Positions 44,786 through 55,516 of a DNA stretch of 64,000 nt are shown here, piece by piece. The position numbers were made by a program, and so were the translations under genes. Location: the NCBI GenBank assembly GCA_035610365.1, contig CM069432.1:177987027-178051026 (forward strand), read 5' to 3'. Each line of letters begins with the position of its first letter. The stretch's first letter is position 1. Origin of the DNA: Aquatica leii (taxonomy: Eukaryota > Arthropoda > Insecta > Coleoptera > Lampyridae). The notes beneath the pieces were generated by a model, which saw nothing but the letters and a program-made list of their open reading frames with translations, searched no databases and was not told the DNA's origin.

Positions 44786-45398
44786 GTATCCCAGGATTGA
44801 TGTTATAAGGGTTGTGCGAAACTAAAAACTTTTGACACTTAATTTGGCTTTTTTAATTAAGCCGTGGTTAGATTAAACCTTAATTTTAGCGTACCTTTGA
44901 TTTTGTAAAATCACGTAGGCCTTGATAGTTGAGAAATTACTATTTCCGTTTCAGTACTTTTTGCGTTTGCAGTAGGTTAAAACGTTACTAAAGAAAGTTG
45001 TTTAGAATGACAAACTATGGTTCTATACAAAATTTCAAGAAGATTCAACATAATAAAATTTTATTTATTACTAGCTATGTTTTTATATTTGGAATCTGAT
45101 AGTTGAAGTTCTTTTGGATATACAATATTTTTAGTTTTTTCGTCTGGGGTGTATTCGGGTAACTCAAGCGGTTTTCCAATGCGCGAGCAATCCACATACA
45201 GTTGTCCATGTGAGAGGCATGCGTTGCCCAAATTTAGTCCATACACTTGCAGTGCTTGTCCGTACACTTTGTTAATTTGTCTTGATTCATTGCAGTATCG
45301 ATGGATTTATAAGTTGTAGTATCGCTTGGTATATAAATATACAACTAAAAATAAGTTTCAAATCAAACACACTTCTTGTAATATCAATCCTGGGATAC
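44786..45398. mobile_element. 613-bp segment bounded by about 31-bp inverted repeats, containing Helitron helicase sequence
   Basis: GTATCCCAGGATTGATGTTA at 44786 is inverted at 45368-45398 (TAATATCAATCCTGGGATAC); about 26 of 31 bases match. The interior carries the end of a Helitron helicase at 45061-45267 on the minus strand. Classical Helitrons lack TIRs, although Helitron variants with subterminal inverted repeats (Helentron type) are known. It could be such a remnant or a MITE that trapped Helitron DNA. No TSD was found. Confidence 0.6.
45061..45267 (-). pseudogene. C-terminus of a Helitron Rep/helicase (Pif1-like) protein
   Basis: The 68-residue frame has VYGLNLGNACLSHGQLYVDC then SRIGKPLELPEYTPDEKTKN and IVYPKEL. 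In full-length Helitron proteins this is the final helicase motif region (a T/LSHGQLYVACSRVG-type block) followed by the C-terminal IVYKEVL tail. The Ala before CSR is Asp here. All upstream helicase motifs and the Rep domain are absent, so the fragment is non-functional. Confidence 0.85.
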
Positions 45399-45968
45399 CG
45401 GGTGTCGGGATAAGAGTATCTTGACAATGGTAAGGCAGAGATTTGGGAAAAAATCCTTATAAATAAAGTGGGCAAAAATGACTAGAAATTATTTTGAAGA
45501 TTGTAAGTTCACCAGTAACTGTAATGAAGAAACATAAAGTTCACGATATCTCGGAAAGTTAGACAATGAACCATACTTTTGAAAACATAATTTGATAGCT
45601 TGAGTGATACGGTCATTTTGCTTTATGATATTTCTTTGTATTTGTCATAATAAGGGCGAAGGAAGGCGACGAATTTTTCAATATTTACGTTTTACTAACC
45701 ATTCAACTTATTTGAACATTTTTGAACTCGTTTGAAAGAGCATAATAAGTGTTGGACAAACATTTTTTTCTACGATTTGGAAAGGTTTATGGCTGGGATC
45801 TTGTTCTAAGTGGCGTTGGGGTTGTTGTGGGCGGTAGTATTCTTCTAATTAGTGGCGGTTAGGTACTTTTTGGTTTTCAAGACCGTTGTTGGTTAGAAGT
45901 AAAGGCGGCGCAGACCAGAGATTGTGCACAGAGATTTTAGACTAATCGTGGCTGGCGTGTTAAATGCA
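45399..45968. other. Non-coding spacer
   Basis: No gene or repeat is supported by eye. Confidence 0.45.
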
Positions 45969-47580
45969 CTAAGCATTTGTGTCTTGAATGGGTTTCTTTT
46001 TCCCTCGGCACCACCAAGTGTCGTTTAAGCAAGTTCCTTTATATAGATAGCCCTCGTTTACTAAGTATTTAAGGTGGGTTTCTATTTTGTCGTCGGGGCT
46101 AGGACTGTAGTCTGTGACTCGTTCCCACATCTGGACGACTCTTTGACTATACAAATTAGCTTTCTGAGTGGTTGGCGTTGGGTTTGGTAGTCTGGGTGTT
46201 GGTGTAGGTGGTGTGGTTGTTGGTTCTGGTGGCAGCATCTGACTCAAATTATTTTCGTTGTCTGTATACGAAGTGTTGGCAAGGTTTCGTAACAAATGAT
46301 AGGGCAGTTTGTTGTATTTTCACAGACAGTGGACGATGTCAAATTTAAATTTTTGTAAAAACAGCCTAGTTGTTTTTGTGGTCTTTGATTTGGTTTAATC
46401 ACGTGAACGTTTGACTGTCCGTTTTTAAAGCAAACCATTCATCTTTCAAGTAGGCTCGATATTTTCTGATTGCCTAAACCACTGCTAGACATTCTTGTTT
46501 GTTGACATGATATCGTAGCTTTGTGCTGGCGTAGTTAACAACTTATTAAGTAGCTCCTTCTTGGTACAACACCGCGGGTATGCCGGTACCGTTGGCATCC
46601 ATGAGTAGCAAAATCAGGCCGATGTAGTCGTAGTGGCTGTGTCATGGCATGTTTAATAAATTTGGCAATTCGTGGCACTTAATTTCGTATCTAGTTGCAC
46701 AATCTCAAGAAACTTTGAAGTTGCTTGCGTGTTGTGGGTCTTGGAACGGCTTTTAATAGCAAGAGATAGTTTCCTTTGGAGGGAATAGTGTGGCTCAAAC
46801 AGTACATGGCTTGCACACTAAAACGACATTTGGATAGCGATAATCGCAATTCATGTTGTTGGAGTTTCTCTATGACAAGCTGAAAATGGTAAAAATGTTC
46901 GTCCTGTGATGCCAAATATACGACTATGTTGGCCAGGTACACGAGAACAAAATGGCGAAAATAACCGGGAAAAACCTCTTGCGTCAAACTTTTGGAATCT
47001 TCCCGCATCTTTTTTCACACCAAACAGGATGACTTTAAATTAGTACGCCGCACTGTCGGGTGTAAAAAAAGCCGTCAAGGGTCAATAAGCTTCGTCTAAG
47101 GGTATCTGGCAGTAACCAGATTTAAAGTCGAACGTGTTTACACTTTAACCGTTTCTAAGTTACGCAGGGTTTGATGAATGACCGGTAGTGTCAAACTTTC
47201 GTCTAGCGTAACTTGGTTGAATTTTTGGTAGTCTTATGTCTTATGACAACCGGAGAACAGTAGTTTAACAAACTGTGTTTGTTTATAGCGTTTTTTAGCA
47301 TTTCTGTTACTTCTCTTACTTTCACGAAATTTTTGTGTGGCGTGTAGCGATAAGGAGAGATGCGAAAAGCGTTGTATCCGTCAAAGTATTATTTGTTTTG
47401 TACTAGAAGTTGTAGATGACCCGGTGGGTTGAATGATATTTGAAAAGGTCTTAAGTAGCCGGTGGAACGCAGGTTGATGCGGTTCGGGAAAATTGTGTTG
47501 AATTTTTTCCATCTTTGGTAGCGTGGTGGTAGATGTTTGAAGTTGGGACCAGTATACCGTGTAACGTGTTCTAGCACCAA
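45969..47580 (-). pseudogene. Third Ty3/gypsy pol remnant (RT, RNase H, start of integrase), highly decayed
   Basis: Minus-strand order is: a linker/RT start at about 47360-47300 (FRISPYRYTPHKNFVKVREV), LTLPVIHQTLRN-like text, an RT palm at 47008-46691 with LTQEVFPGYFRHFVLVYLAN and VIEKLQQHELRLSLSKCRFS, RNase H at about 46620-46440 (MDANGTGIPAVLYQ, YASTKLRYHVNKQECLAVV), then the zinc-finger side of integrase at 46295-45969 (LYSQRVVQMWERVTDYSP and YLVNEGYLYKG). The catalytic YxDD box reads YLAN, so both aspartates are lost. Many frameshifts and stops. It differs in sequence from the two other gypsy families in the window. LTRs were not found. Confidence 0.82.
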
Positions 47581-48449
47581 ATTATACGCAGCCTCGTCAA
47601 TAATTCAAAATTGCTTAGTGCTATTGCAGCTACTTTTGATCCACTATCATGAGGTTAAAAAGTTCTGGTACGAAAAAAAAATGATGAACGTAGCTTGCTA
47701 TAGCTCGTATTTGAATAGAGTTTTGCCAACAGTTATTAATTGGTTTTCCGGCATTGCCAAACGCGTGGGGAGATGTGTTCCTTGCGTTGATAAGACTTTC
47801 GTGGGTAGATCCGAATAAAATAGTAGCTTTATTCGGTGTCTAATAACGCTTGAAATGTCTTCTTCGATTGTAATAGAAGCGGAGAGTAATTGGCTTCCTT
47901 TATGAAAACTGTTTAGTTCGGCCGAGATTGTTTAGGTTGTTTCCTTAAAAGACGTATGTATTCCGAAGGATTTAATATCGGTGTTCTAACAAGTTTTTCT
48001 GATTTCACAAGTGCATTGTTTTACATGCTTCTGTTGAACAATGCTTAGTTTGAATGTTATTTACATCAGCGGTTATTCTAATCGTTGTTACTGATTTTAT
48101 TTTTATAGGTGGTTTTGCATATGGTATAAAAATGACTTTTGAGCATTGGGAACCGATTGCAGAAACGTGAATCATACAAAGAATTAAGTAATCTGAGATT
48201 AAATTTAGTTCAGTACTAAACTACTTTACGTAGTCCCGTATTATTTTTTTTGTAAAGCAGTCATGTTTCACATGGTAAACTGTCAAACAGACAGAAGATT
48301 TGAGTTTTATAAAATAGGTAATTTTTGCTATTTTCTTTTCTTCTGTGATCGTTGTTTTTCTTTTCTTAGTCATTTTTTTTTCTATCGTTTCTTCATATTG
48401 AACTCTCGGTCTACTCCGTATTAAATTTTCTTGGATATTTTTGGCGGTT
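47581..48449. other. Spacer, no gene recognised
   Basis: This may contain further decayed upstream parts of the gypsy element (47580-47830 has protein-like minus-strand text), but no motif is diagnostic. Confidence 0.35.
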
Positions 48450-48650
48450 TGTGAAGTTGGACTAAAGGTGGGTTACATTTTTTAAAATGCTTGTAGGTAA
48501 TGTGAATGTTTTCAGATATCATTATGGCTTTATGTATGTATGTATAATGTTTTAAGGTTTTATCGGCTTCATCAAAATAAAACTATAATATTGGAAAGAA
48601 AACAAGACAATCATATCACATCGACATACGCACTTATTTTTCAATCGACT
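48450..48650 (+). repeat. Partial copy of the interior of the 42073-42583 hAT MITE
   Basis: Shares ACTTGTAGATAATGTGAACG (here GCTTGTAGGTAATGTGAATG), GTTTTCAGAT and the GGCTTCATC..AATAAAAC..AAACAAGAC order with 42120-42390. The TIRs are missing. Confidence 0.65.
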
Positions 48651-50469
48651 TCAAAAAAAAGACGCGGTTCTCAATTTGTCGCAATATGTTTTTTTAATGT
48701 ACGTATGTTCAGCCATTATTCTTTTCGACGCTGACCGATTTCAATTATTCTGTTTTTATCAAAAATAGGGAAATTAGTAGTGGTCCTATTTTAATTTGTT
48801 AAAATTCTGATAATGTGATTTATGAGAAAATGATGAAACTTCCAGATTTATATCGGCATGAAATTTTCTTGGACGATGTGCATTTTCAAGGTTTTTATTA
48901 ACTATAACTACTATTGTTAAGATCACTAAAAAAAGAAACATTAAATTAAATTATTTTTGGATCGTTCAGCAAACTTGCAACAGTTGTCTGTTATCATAAT
49001 GTAATCAGATTGCTTTAGAAGAAGTTCTCATTCTTCATCACTAATTTGGTAGTTGCTGGTATATGCAATTTTAGTAAATTTCAAACATAAAGATTTTATA
49101 AAAATTATGTACTACACTTTACGTGATCAAGAATTTATGGTAAAACTGCCAAAAGACGTAGGTATAGGTAGTATCCAAATCGAACAGTGTGGATACAATG
49201 CAATATTTTATCGGCCATCTATTGATAAACGCTGTACTTACATTAGAATGTCTATTTAAACAATTTGAACTTCTGTCATTCAAAGTAGTTATTTCATAAA
49301 CGACAATAATTAATTATTTAGACCACATGGATCAATACACAAACGCAACCGTTGTTTATTTTTTCTACACAATCTAAATTTGTCCATTCACCCACGTTAT
49401 GTGTCAGTACTACCGGTACTACTAAGCACGTGTTTTCATACTTAAATATTATACAGTATATTAAAAAGTAAGCAAATACCTACTTACCACCATTAAATTT
49501 GTTTTTCTACTACTAGATAGTTTTATAGGCTTTCATTTTCTGAAATTGTACTTGTTTACGCAGGTAAATAATATTTCATTATTATATATAATAATGAACA
49601 TATTTACATTTTCTGATAATACTATGACAGTTTCAAAGAAAAAAAAGTTTACGAAACAGTCTACCAAGAGCAAGAAATTTTATTTAATGCTAATTTAAGT
49701 TTTCAAATGGTTCAATTAATAAATTAATTTGATTTTAAAAATGTGAATATTATTGAACCAAATATATTTTAGATATAATCAATGCTTAAAATAATAATGT
49801 TTTTAAACAATTTAAATAACTCTAGCAATAAAAAATTACGTTATGTGTTTAATTTGGTGTTGACTTGATTTTTAATTTAAAACTAATATCTTAAATTTTA
49901 AATTTGATTTAGTAAAAGTTTTTAATAATTCTAGTAGTGGAAAAATACATATAATGTTTACATTTTTTGTTTGTAATGTCTATAGAGATAGTATGACGTA
50001 AATAATAATCGTGTTTTAAAAACTATAACATTATTTTGCATTGATTAATATTCTATTAATATTACACAAACAATTATTCCCATGATTTTTTTAGGGTTTT
50101 TACAAACAATACTAAAAATTTACAATCTTTATTACTTAACACATTTTGTAATGTAACAATATCATAACTTTTGTTCCTGCAAGAAATTCAGCGCATATTT
50201 TCAATATTTAAAGTAATTTGTTTTGCAGGATCTTGTTTCGGTTTCGCGAAAACCGCAGAATTTAACCAACAATTTTAGCATGTGAGGAATGCTGTAAATA
50301 AGTTTTTTCTACTTTTTTTAGAAGTTTACTTTCAATTTTTTTTATATGGAATAGCTTTTTAATTTTTTATTATTGAATTTATTTTAATTAACTCTATAAA
50401 CTTTAATTACAAGGTTATAATAATTTAAGTTTTTTGATTTTTTGTTTAACAAATTTCAAACTTTTATTA
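48651..50469. other. Spacer with repeat copy at about 49520-49950 and one unassigned ORF
   Basis: 49520-49950 matches the tandem repeat units of 26885-28060 (ATAGGCTTTCATT, AACATATTTACATTT, TTTAGATATAATCAATGCTT). A 68-codon plus-strand frame at 49053-49259 has protein-like composition but no motif I recognise. Confidence 0.5.
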
Positions 50470-50471
50470 TA

Positions 50472-52789
50472 CAGTGTGTCCCAACGATCTGGGGGTGGAA
50501 GATTACGCCTATACTGTTCATTTAAAAAAATATATTATAACAGCTTTCTATTTCTAATATGTTTAGTATTGACCTCTATACTCAAATTGCAGACTCTTTT
50601 CTCTACATATACAGGGTGGTCCATTTTGCGCAATGTTATTTTTCTTAATTTTTTTAAATGGCACACCCTATATTTTATTACAGATTTGAATAGCATTTTT
50701 TACGAGCTTTCAATAGATACCCACTTTATACTACCTATTCCTAAGTGTTTTTGAATTATTCTGTCTTAAAGTTGAAAATTGCAAAATTTTGTTATTTTTC
50801 TTGAATTTTCTTCACATCATAGTAGCCCGATTTCCGCTTGTCTGTTTCTGTTCCTTAGCAACTTAACAAATGAAAGTCTCTTATTGTCAATAGTTTGTGA
50901 AATCATTGTTGATATTAATCTGCATAGTTACCTTGTTAATAACTGGTTCTCTACTTATTGTGCGATGAATTTCTCAAAAGAAGAGCTGATTAATATGACC
51001 TATGCTTTAGAAGAGGCTGAAAGGAACTGCTTGTTAGCGTCACGAATTTATGAACAAAAATACCCTTTTGCTAGACATCCAAGATCTGAAGCGTTTGAAC
51101 ATCTTCGAGAACGATTTGAAGACACAGGAAATGTAAAATATAAAAAAAGAGATGTAGAGCAACGTACAGTTACAAACGACAAAAAAGAGTTGACTGTTTT
51201 ATTAAGTGTAGAAGAAAATCCTCACGTAAGTGTTCGTCAGATCATGCGTGCAAGTAGCTCTCAGCCAAACCTCAATACAATGAATTATAAGCAAACATAA
51301 ATTTCACCCATACCATTTGTGCTTGCATCAAAGCCTACGACCGCAAGATTTCGCAGATCGCGTCGCATTTTGCAATACTATTATAGAAAAAATTAACCAA
51401 CAACCCAATTTTATAGACTTTGTGCTATTCAGCGACGAAGCAAGTTTTAATAAAGTAGGAGTCGTTAATAAACATGCACAATATGCACTATTACTCCGTT
51501 GAAAATCCACACTGGGTACGACAGATAGACTACCAGAATTAGTGGACTGTGAATGTGTGTGGTATTATCAATACGAATGTAATAAGACCTTTCTTTTTCG
51601 ATGGTTCCCTGACAGGCAAAAAATATCTGCAATTCCTTCACGAAGATTTATCACAGTTGCTTGAAAATGCAAATCTACATACTCGACAAACTATGTATTA
51701 CCAACATGATGGAGCCCCGCCGCACTACCATAATCGAGTACGTCGGTATTTAGAACATTGGCGCGAAGATCGGTGGATAGGTCGCGGTGGTCCCATTGCT
51801 TGGCCAGCGAGATCACCCGATCTCACTCCCCCTAGACTTTTTTCTTGGGGGATATGTGAAACAGGAGGTGTATAACGATTTGCCTACTACACCGGCCAAT
51901 ATGAAAGTTCGAATTGGAGAGGCCTTTCGAAGAATTCGAAGAACTACCCTTCAAAATGTCAAAACAACTTTCACTAGGCGGTTGGCACTGTGTACTGCTG
52001 AAAAGGGAAACATTTTTGAACATTTAATATAAAATTTATAATTCATTGTGTCCTTTAATTCCATTTTAAAGATTATGGTTATACTGTTCCGTTCTACGAG
52101 TAAATCATAGTTCCCTTCTGTAGTCCATTGTTTCATTGTCCTAATTTATTTTATAGACCCTTATTGTGATAAATTCAAGAAAAGTAACAAAATTTTGCAA
52201 TTTTTAATTTTAAGACCAAATAATTCAAAAACACTTAGGAATAGGTAGTATAAAGTGAGTATCTATTAAAAGCTCGTAAAAAATGCTATTCAAATCTGTA
52301 ATAAAATATAGAGTGTGCCATTTAAAAAAATTGAGAAAAATAACATTGCGCAAAATGGACTACCCTGTATATGTAGAGAAAAGAGTCTGCAATTTGAGTA
52401 TAGAGGTCAATACTAGACATATTAGAAATATAAATACCAAAATTTCACTTCGATATACTTAAAGATGGCGGAACAGGAGCCTACTCAATTGACTCATTTT
52501 TTTACATAACAATGTCAATAACTCAGGAACTGTTGGTCGTAGATCCATAGTACTTTATATCATTTTGCTCAGTATTTAACAAAAAATTCAAATATATAAA
52601 AATATATAGGGCATTCTATTTAAAAAAACACAAGTTTGATGTGCTACTCGAAAATGGGCCACCCTGTATATACCAAAATATTTTTACGAGATGCTCCTCG
52701 TTGTCGACTAAAAGAATCTGTTATAATATATTTTTTTAAATCAACAGTATAAGCGTAATCTTCCACCCCCAGATCGTTGGGACACACTG
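50472..52789 (+). mobile_element. Tc1/mariner (IS630)-type transposon with TA target and long two-tier TIRs
   Basis: CAGTGTGTCCCAACGATCTG starts at 50472 and is inverted at the right end, finishing at 52789. TA is present on both sides (50470-50471 and 52790-52791). The outer inverted repeat is about 75 bp with few mismatches. A second inverted block pairs about 50553-50815 with about 52175-52435. The right side has about 285 bp between the two blocks that the left side lacks. It carries a broken transposase gene. Confidence 0.92.
50965..52032 (+). pseudogene. IS630/Tc1-mariner-like transposase with N-terminal HTH, frameshifted
   Basis: Translation from ATG 50965 gives MNFSKEELINMTYALEEAER and ARHPRSEAFEHLRERFEDTG, a helix-turn-helix (DUF4817-like) found in insect Tc3-annotated transposases, then ENPHVSVRQIMR. 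The DDE region follows in other frames: IDFVLFSDEASF (first Asp, about 51420), YYQHDGAPPHYHNRVRRYL (second Asp, about 51700), WPARSPDLTP and LDFFLGGYVKQEVYNDLP (third position, about 51820), ending EKGNIFEHLI at 52032. Intact relatives are about 350 residues. Two or three frameshifts and stops near 51300 and 51500 inactivate it. Confidence 0.9.
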
Positions 52790-52791
52790 TA

Positions 52792-55357
52792 TATTAATTT
52801 ACTTAGATTATTATATTGTATTATATTAGCATCTTTTACTTTTTTAAGTATATTCAATATCTAAACTTAACTCGATTAAGATATTCCTTTTGTACCTATT
52901 TGACATGAGCAGATAAGACAGATATAAAGAAAAAAAAATATTTCACATAATCGCTAAAAACGAATAAAAGTCACGATGTTAGGGAAAAGTATAATACGTA
53001 TATTTATTTCCAACAGTGACACCAAATGTAGGTACACTGCGTTATAAATTGATGGTTAAATAATGTCAATAATATTTCTTGTATACATAACTATATCATC
53101 TATAAGCATTTTTTTGTTTAATAAAATTGTAAAATCTTTACTTATAAGATTTTAGTACGGCCAGGTTTAAATTGAATGGAAAAGATACACATAAATTTAC
53201 TTTAAAAATGATTTTATTTTCGCTTTATTATTAAAAATTAACGCCATCGATTTTTTAAGGTCTTTCAATCTACATATATCTGCATATTATCTATTATTTT
53301 TATTATCAGTTCGGTTAACATTAAATATTGTACTATATGTTTATCAAGACATATCTAGAACTATATTCCGTAGATACACAAAACAAATATCTTTAGCTAT
53401 AATTACAACACACAGAGATTGAAATTTTGTGCATTAAAAAAATTAAAAGTATCCTAAATTTTTTAACTTGTTTTAAGGTTATATTTAAAGAAAACAAGTC
53501 ACAAATTTTAAATTTTTTTATCATTTTGCAGTGATCTAAAAATATCTCTCTGCAAAAGAATACACAACTTGGCATTTGTTAAACATGTGTTGATAAAAAA
53601 ACAATTTTGTCGCTTGGTTTAATTACATCTTAAATATAAAACATAATGTATACTATACATCAAAATCTATTAGAACTTAAAAACCTATAAATACATTCAG
53701 TTTTTAAAAAGAAAACCTACTACTTCAAAAAAGTTATAATGACAGAGTTTAGTGTAGTATTCATTCTGAAAACTCTTTTATCGGCTTTTAACTTATTTTA
53801 ACAAAGGTTTTCTGAACAAAGAAAACACAACGATCTACCAATTTCTTTTTATAAACGTGCTGATTTTGACTCTTAACAGATCAAATTTACCAGCTATTTA
53901 TAATACAAGTTAATTTTAATCAATAAACAATTCCTCGAAGTTGTTTTAAAGATTTACAGTTGTACATTTTGAAATAAACTTGTATGAAAATACAATAAGC
54001 CTTTTTTTATGCGGTGAATATTCTGTTGCTAATATACCTACACTATTTATAAAGTATTGTTATGTTTTTATTTATTAAAAACTAATTTATTTAAAACGAC
54101 TAAAACTACGTTTACTTATTATAGAAATATGTATACTTTTAAATTAACCGAACTAATTAAATCTAATAATAAAAACACTTACACTATAATTTATGTATAA
54201 CCGTTGTATAACACTTAAGATAAGATAAGATAACGTCCTCGGATTTGTTTACACTAATTATCACATACACGATTATTCTCGATTTATTTATGTAGACAAA
54301 CACGTGCTAACGATTTATTTTTACTTGATAATCTTCTTAATACAGCTGCATTCGCGTTTCGACAATAACTGACCTACGATTTCTTTCTTACGTATTTATA
54401 GACATCGGCGAATCCTTCTCGAGCGTTCCTTACTTTTCGCTATATCTTCTAGAAACTAGATAACAGCTTCTAGAAGTCTCTTGCATTTGCAAGTAATTTC
54501 TCGGACGTTTCAGTATAATATCAATTAATAGATTATATTTGGTTAAAGTTGCATTAGCAACGTTAGTAGCTATAATATAAAAGTAAAATCAATTATTTAC
54601 CCTTAGCCCCAAATAATATTTTTTGTTTTCAAGTTTAAGCATGTGTTAATAGTAGTACATTAAAAAAAACAAGTTTCATAAGGGATGATTTTTTATATGA
54701 GTTCAAGGACGAGTGCAAAACAGGTCATATGAAACGAATTCTTTATAATACTTTGAATTTGGCGTATTTTATACTCTTTTTAAATGAAACGGTTGCAGTT
54801 TCAAGCTTAGTGAATTTTGTAGTAGTTGGTAACAATACTAATGTGACAAATAAAAATTAAATTTAAAATTGTGTCCTGATCCACGCAATTCTTATACTAG
54901 GTTGATGAGAAACCACAGACTAGAAAAATAAGAGGGAAGGGCAAAAGATACACGAAAGTTTTGTCGAGGGTGTTATAAGAAAAATGAAATTAACAAGAAT
55001 ATAGTAAAGAAAGTAGTGACTGTGTAGATTATTCCCATATGTGCCTGGACTGTTTCAATCGCATAGATCATAAATACGTAATGCCACAGTCTATTTTCTG
55101 TTTTGTTTTTTTGTTTGTCTATCTTTCCTTGTTAGCAAACACTTGTAATCTTAGTTTAATAAAGTTATTTAAGTAAAATAAATTTAGTTTTTCCGAAATG
55201 CGTGTTTTTTTTAATTCCCCAATAAAAAAAAAAGATTTTTGTAACCTAAAGGCGAATAAATATTTTGTGGGATATCGGTCACGCCTTAACGTAAATTGAA
55301 TTAAAAGAGCGGTCACCATGGAATGATCACCACTTAAATCATAAGCCGATGGGTATG
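52792..55357. other. Non-coding spacer with a GATA/heat-shock-element-like patch
   Basis: No gene is supported. 54220-54235 has three GATAAGATAA-type GATA motifs in tandem. 54447-54454 and 54468-54475 are two TTCTAGAA palindromes that resemble heat-shock-factor sites. The surrounding 54210-54520 is richer in G+C than its flanks. Confidence 0.4.
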
Positions 55358-55516
55358 GGTTGTCAAGGATGCTACATTGGACAAACGAAACAAAAAGTCA
55401 AAAATCGTATAAACAACCATAAATACGACTGTAAAACTAAAAAAGGAAAAACAGCGTTATCTATACATCACATCGACACAGGACATCATTTTGATTTCAA
55501 CAATCCTACAATTTGA
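55358..55516 (+). pseudogene. Penelope-like element GIY-YIG endonuclease fragment
   Basis: The frame GCQGCYIGQTKQKVKNRINN continues with HKYDCKTKKGKTALSIHHID and TGHHFDFNNPTI, then a TGA at 55514-55516. It carries the YIG half of the GIY-YIG motif, the conserved Arg, the His of the RIxxH helix, and the ALxxHxxxTGHxFDF block that follows it in Penelope-like retroelements. The upstream reverse transcriptase was not found, so this is a 3' fragment. Confidence 0.8.

Noticed and set aside
47537-47818. 93-codon plus-strand ORF
   Set aside because: Overlaps the 5' side of a minus-strand gypsy remnant and has no recognisable domain.
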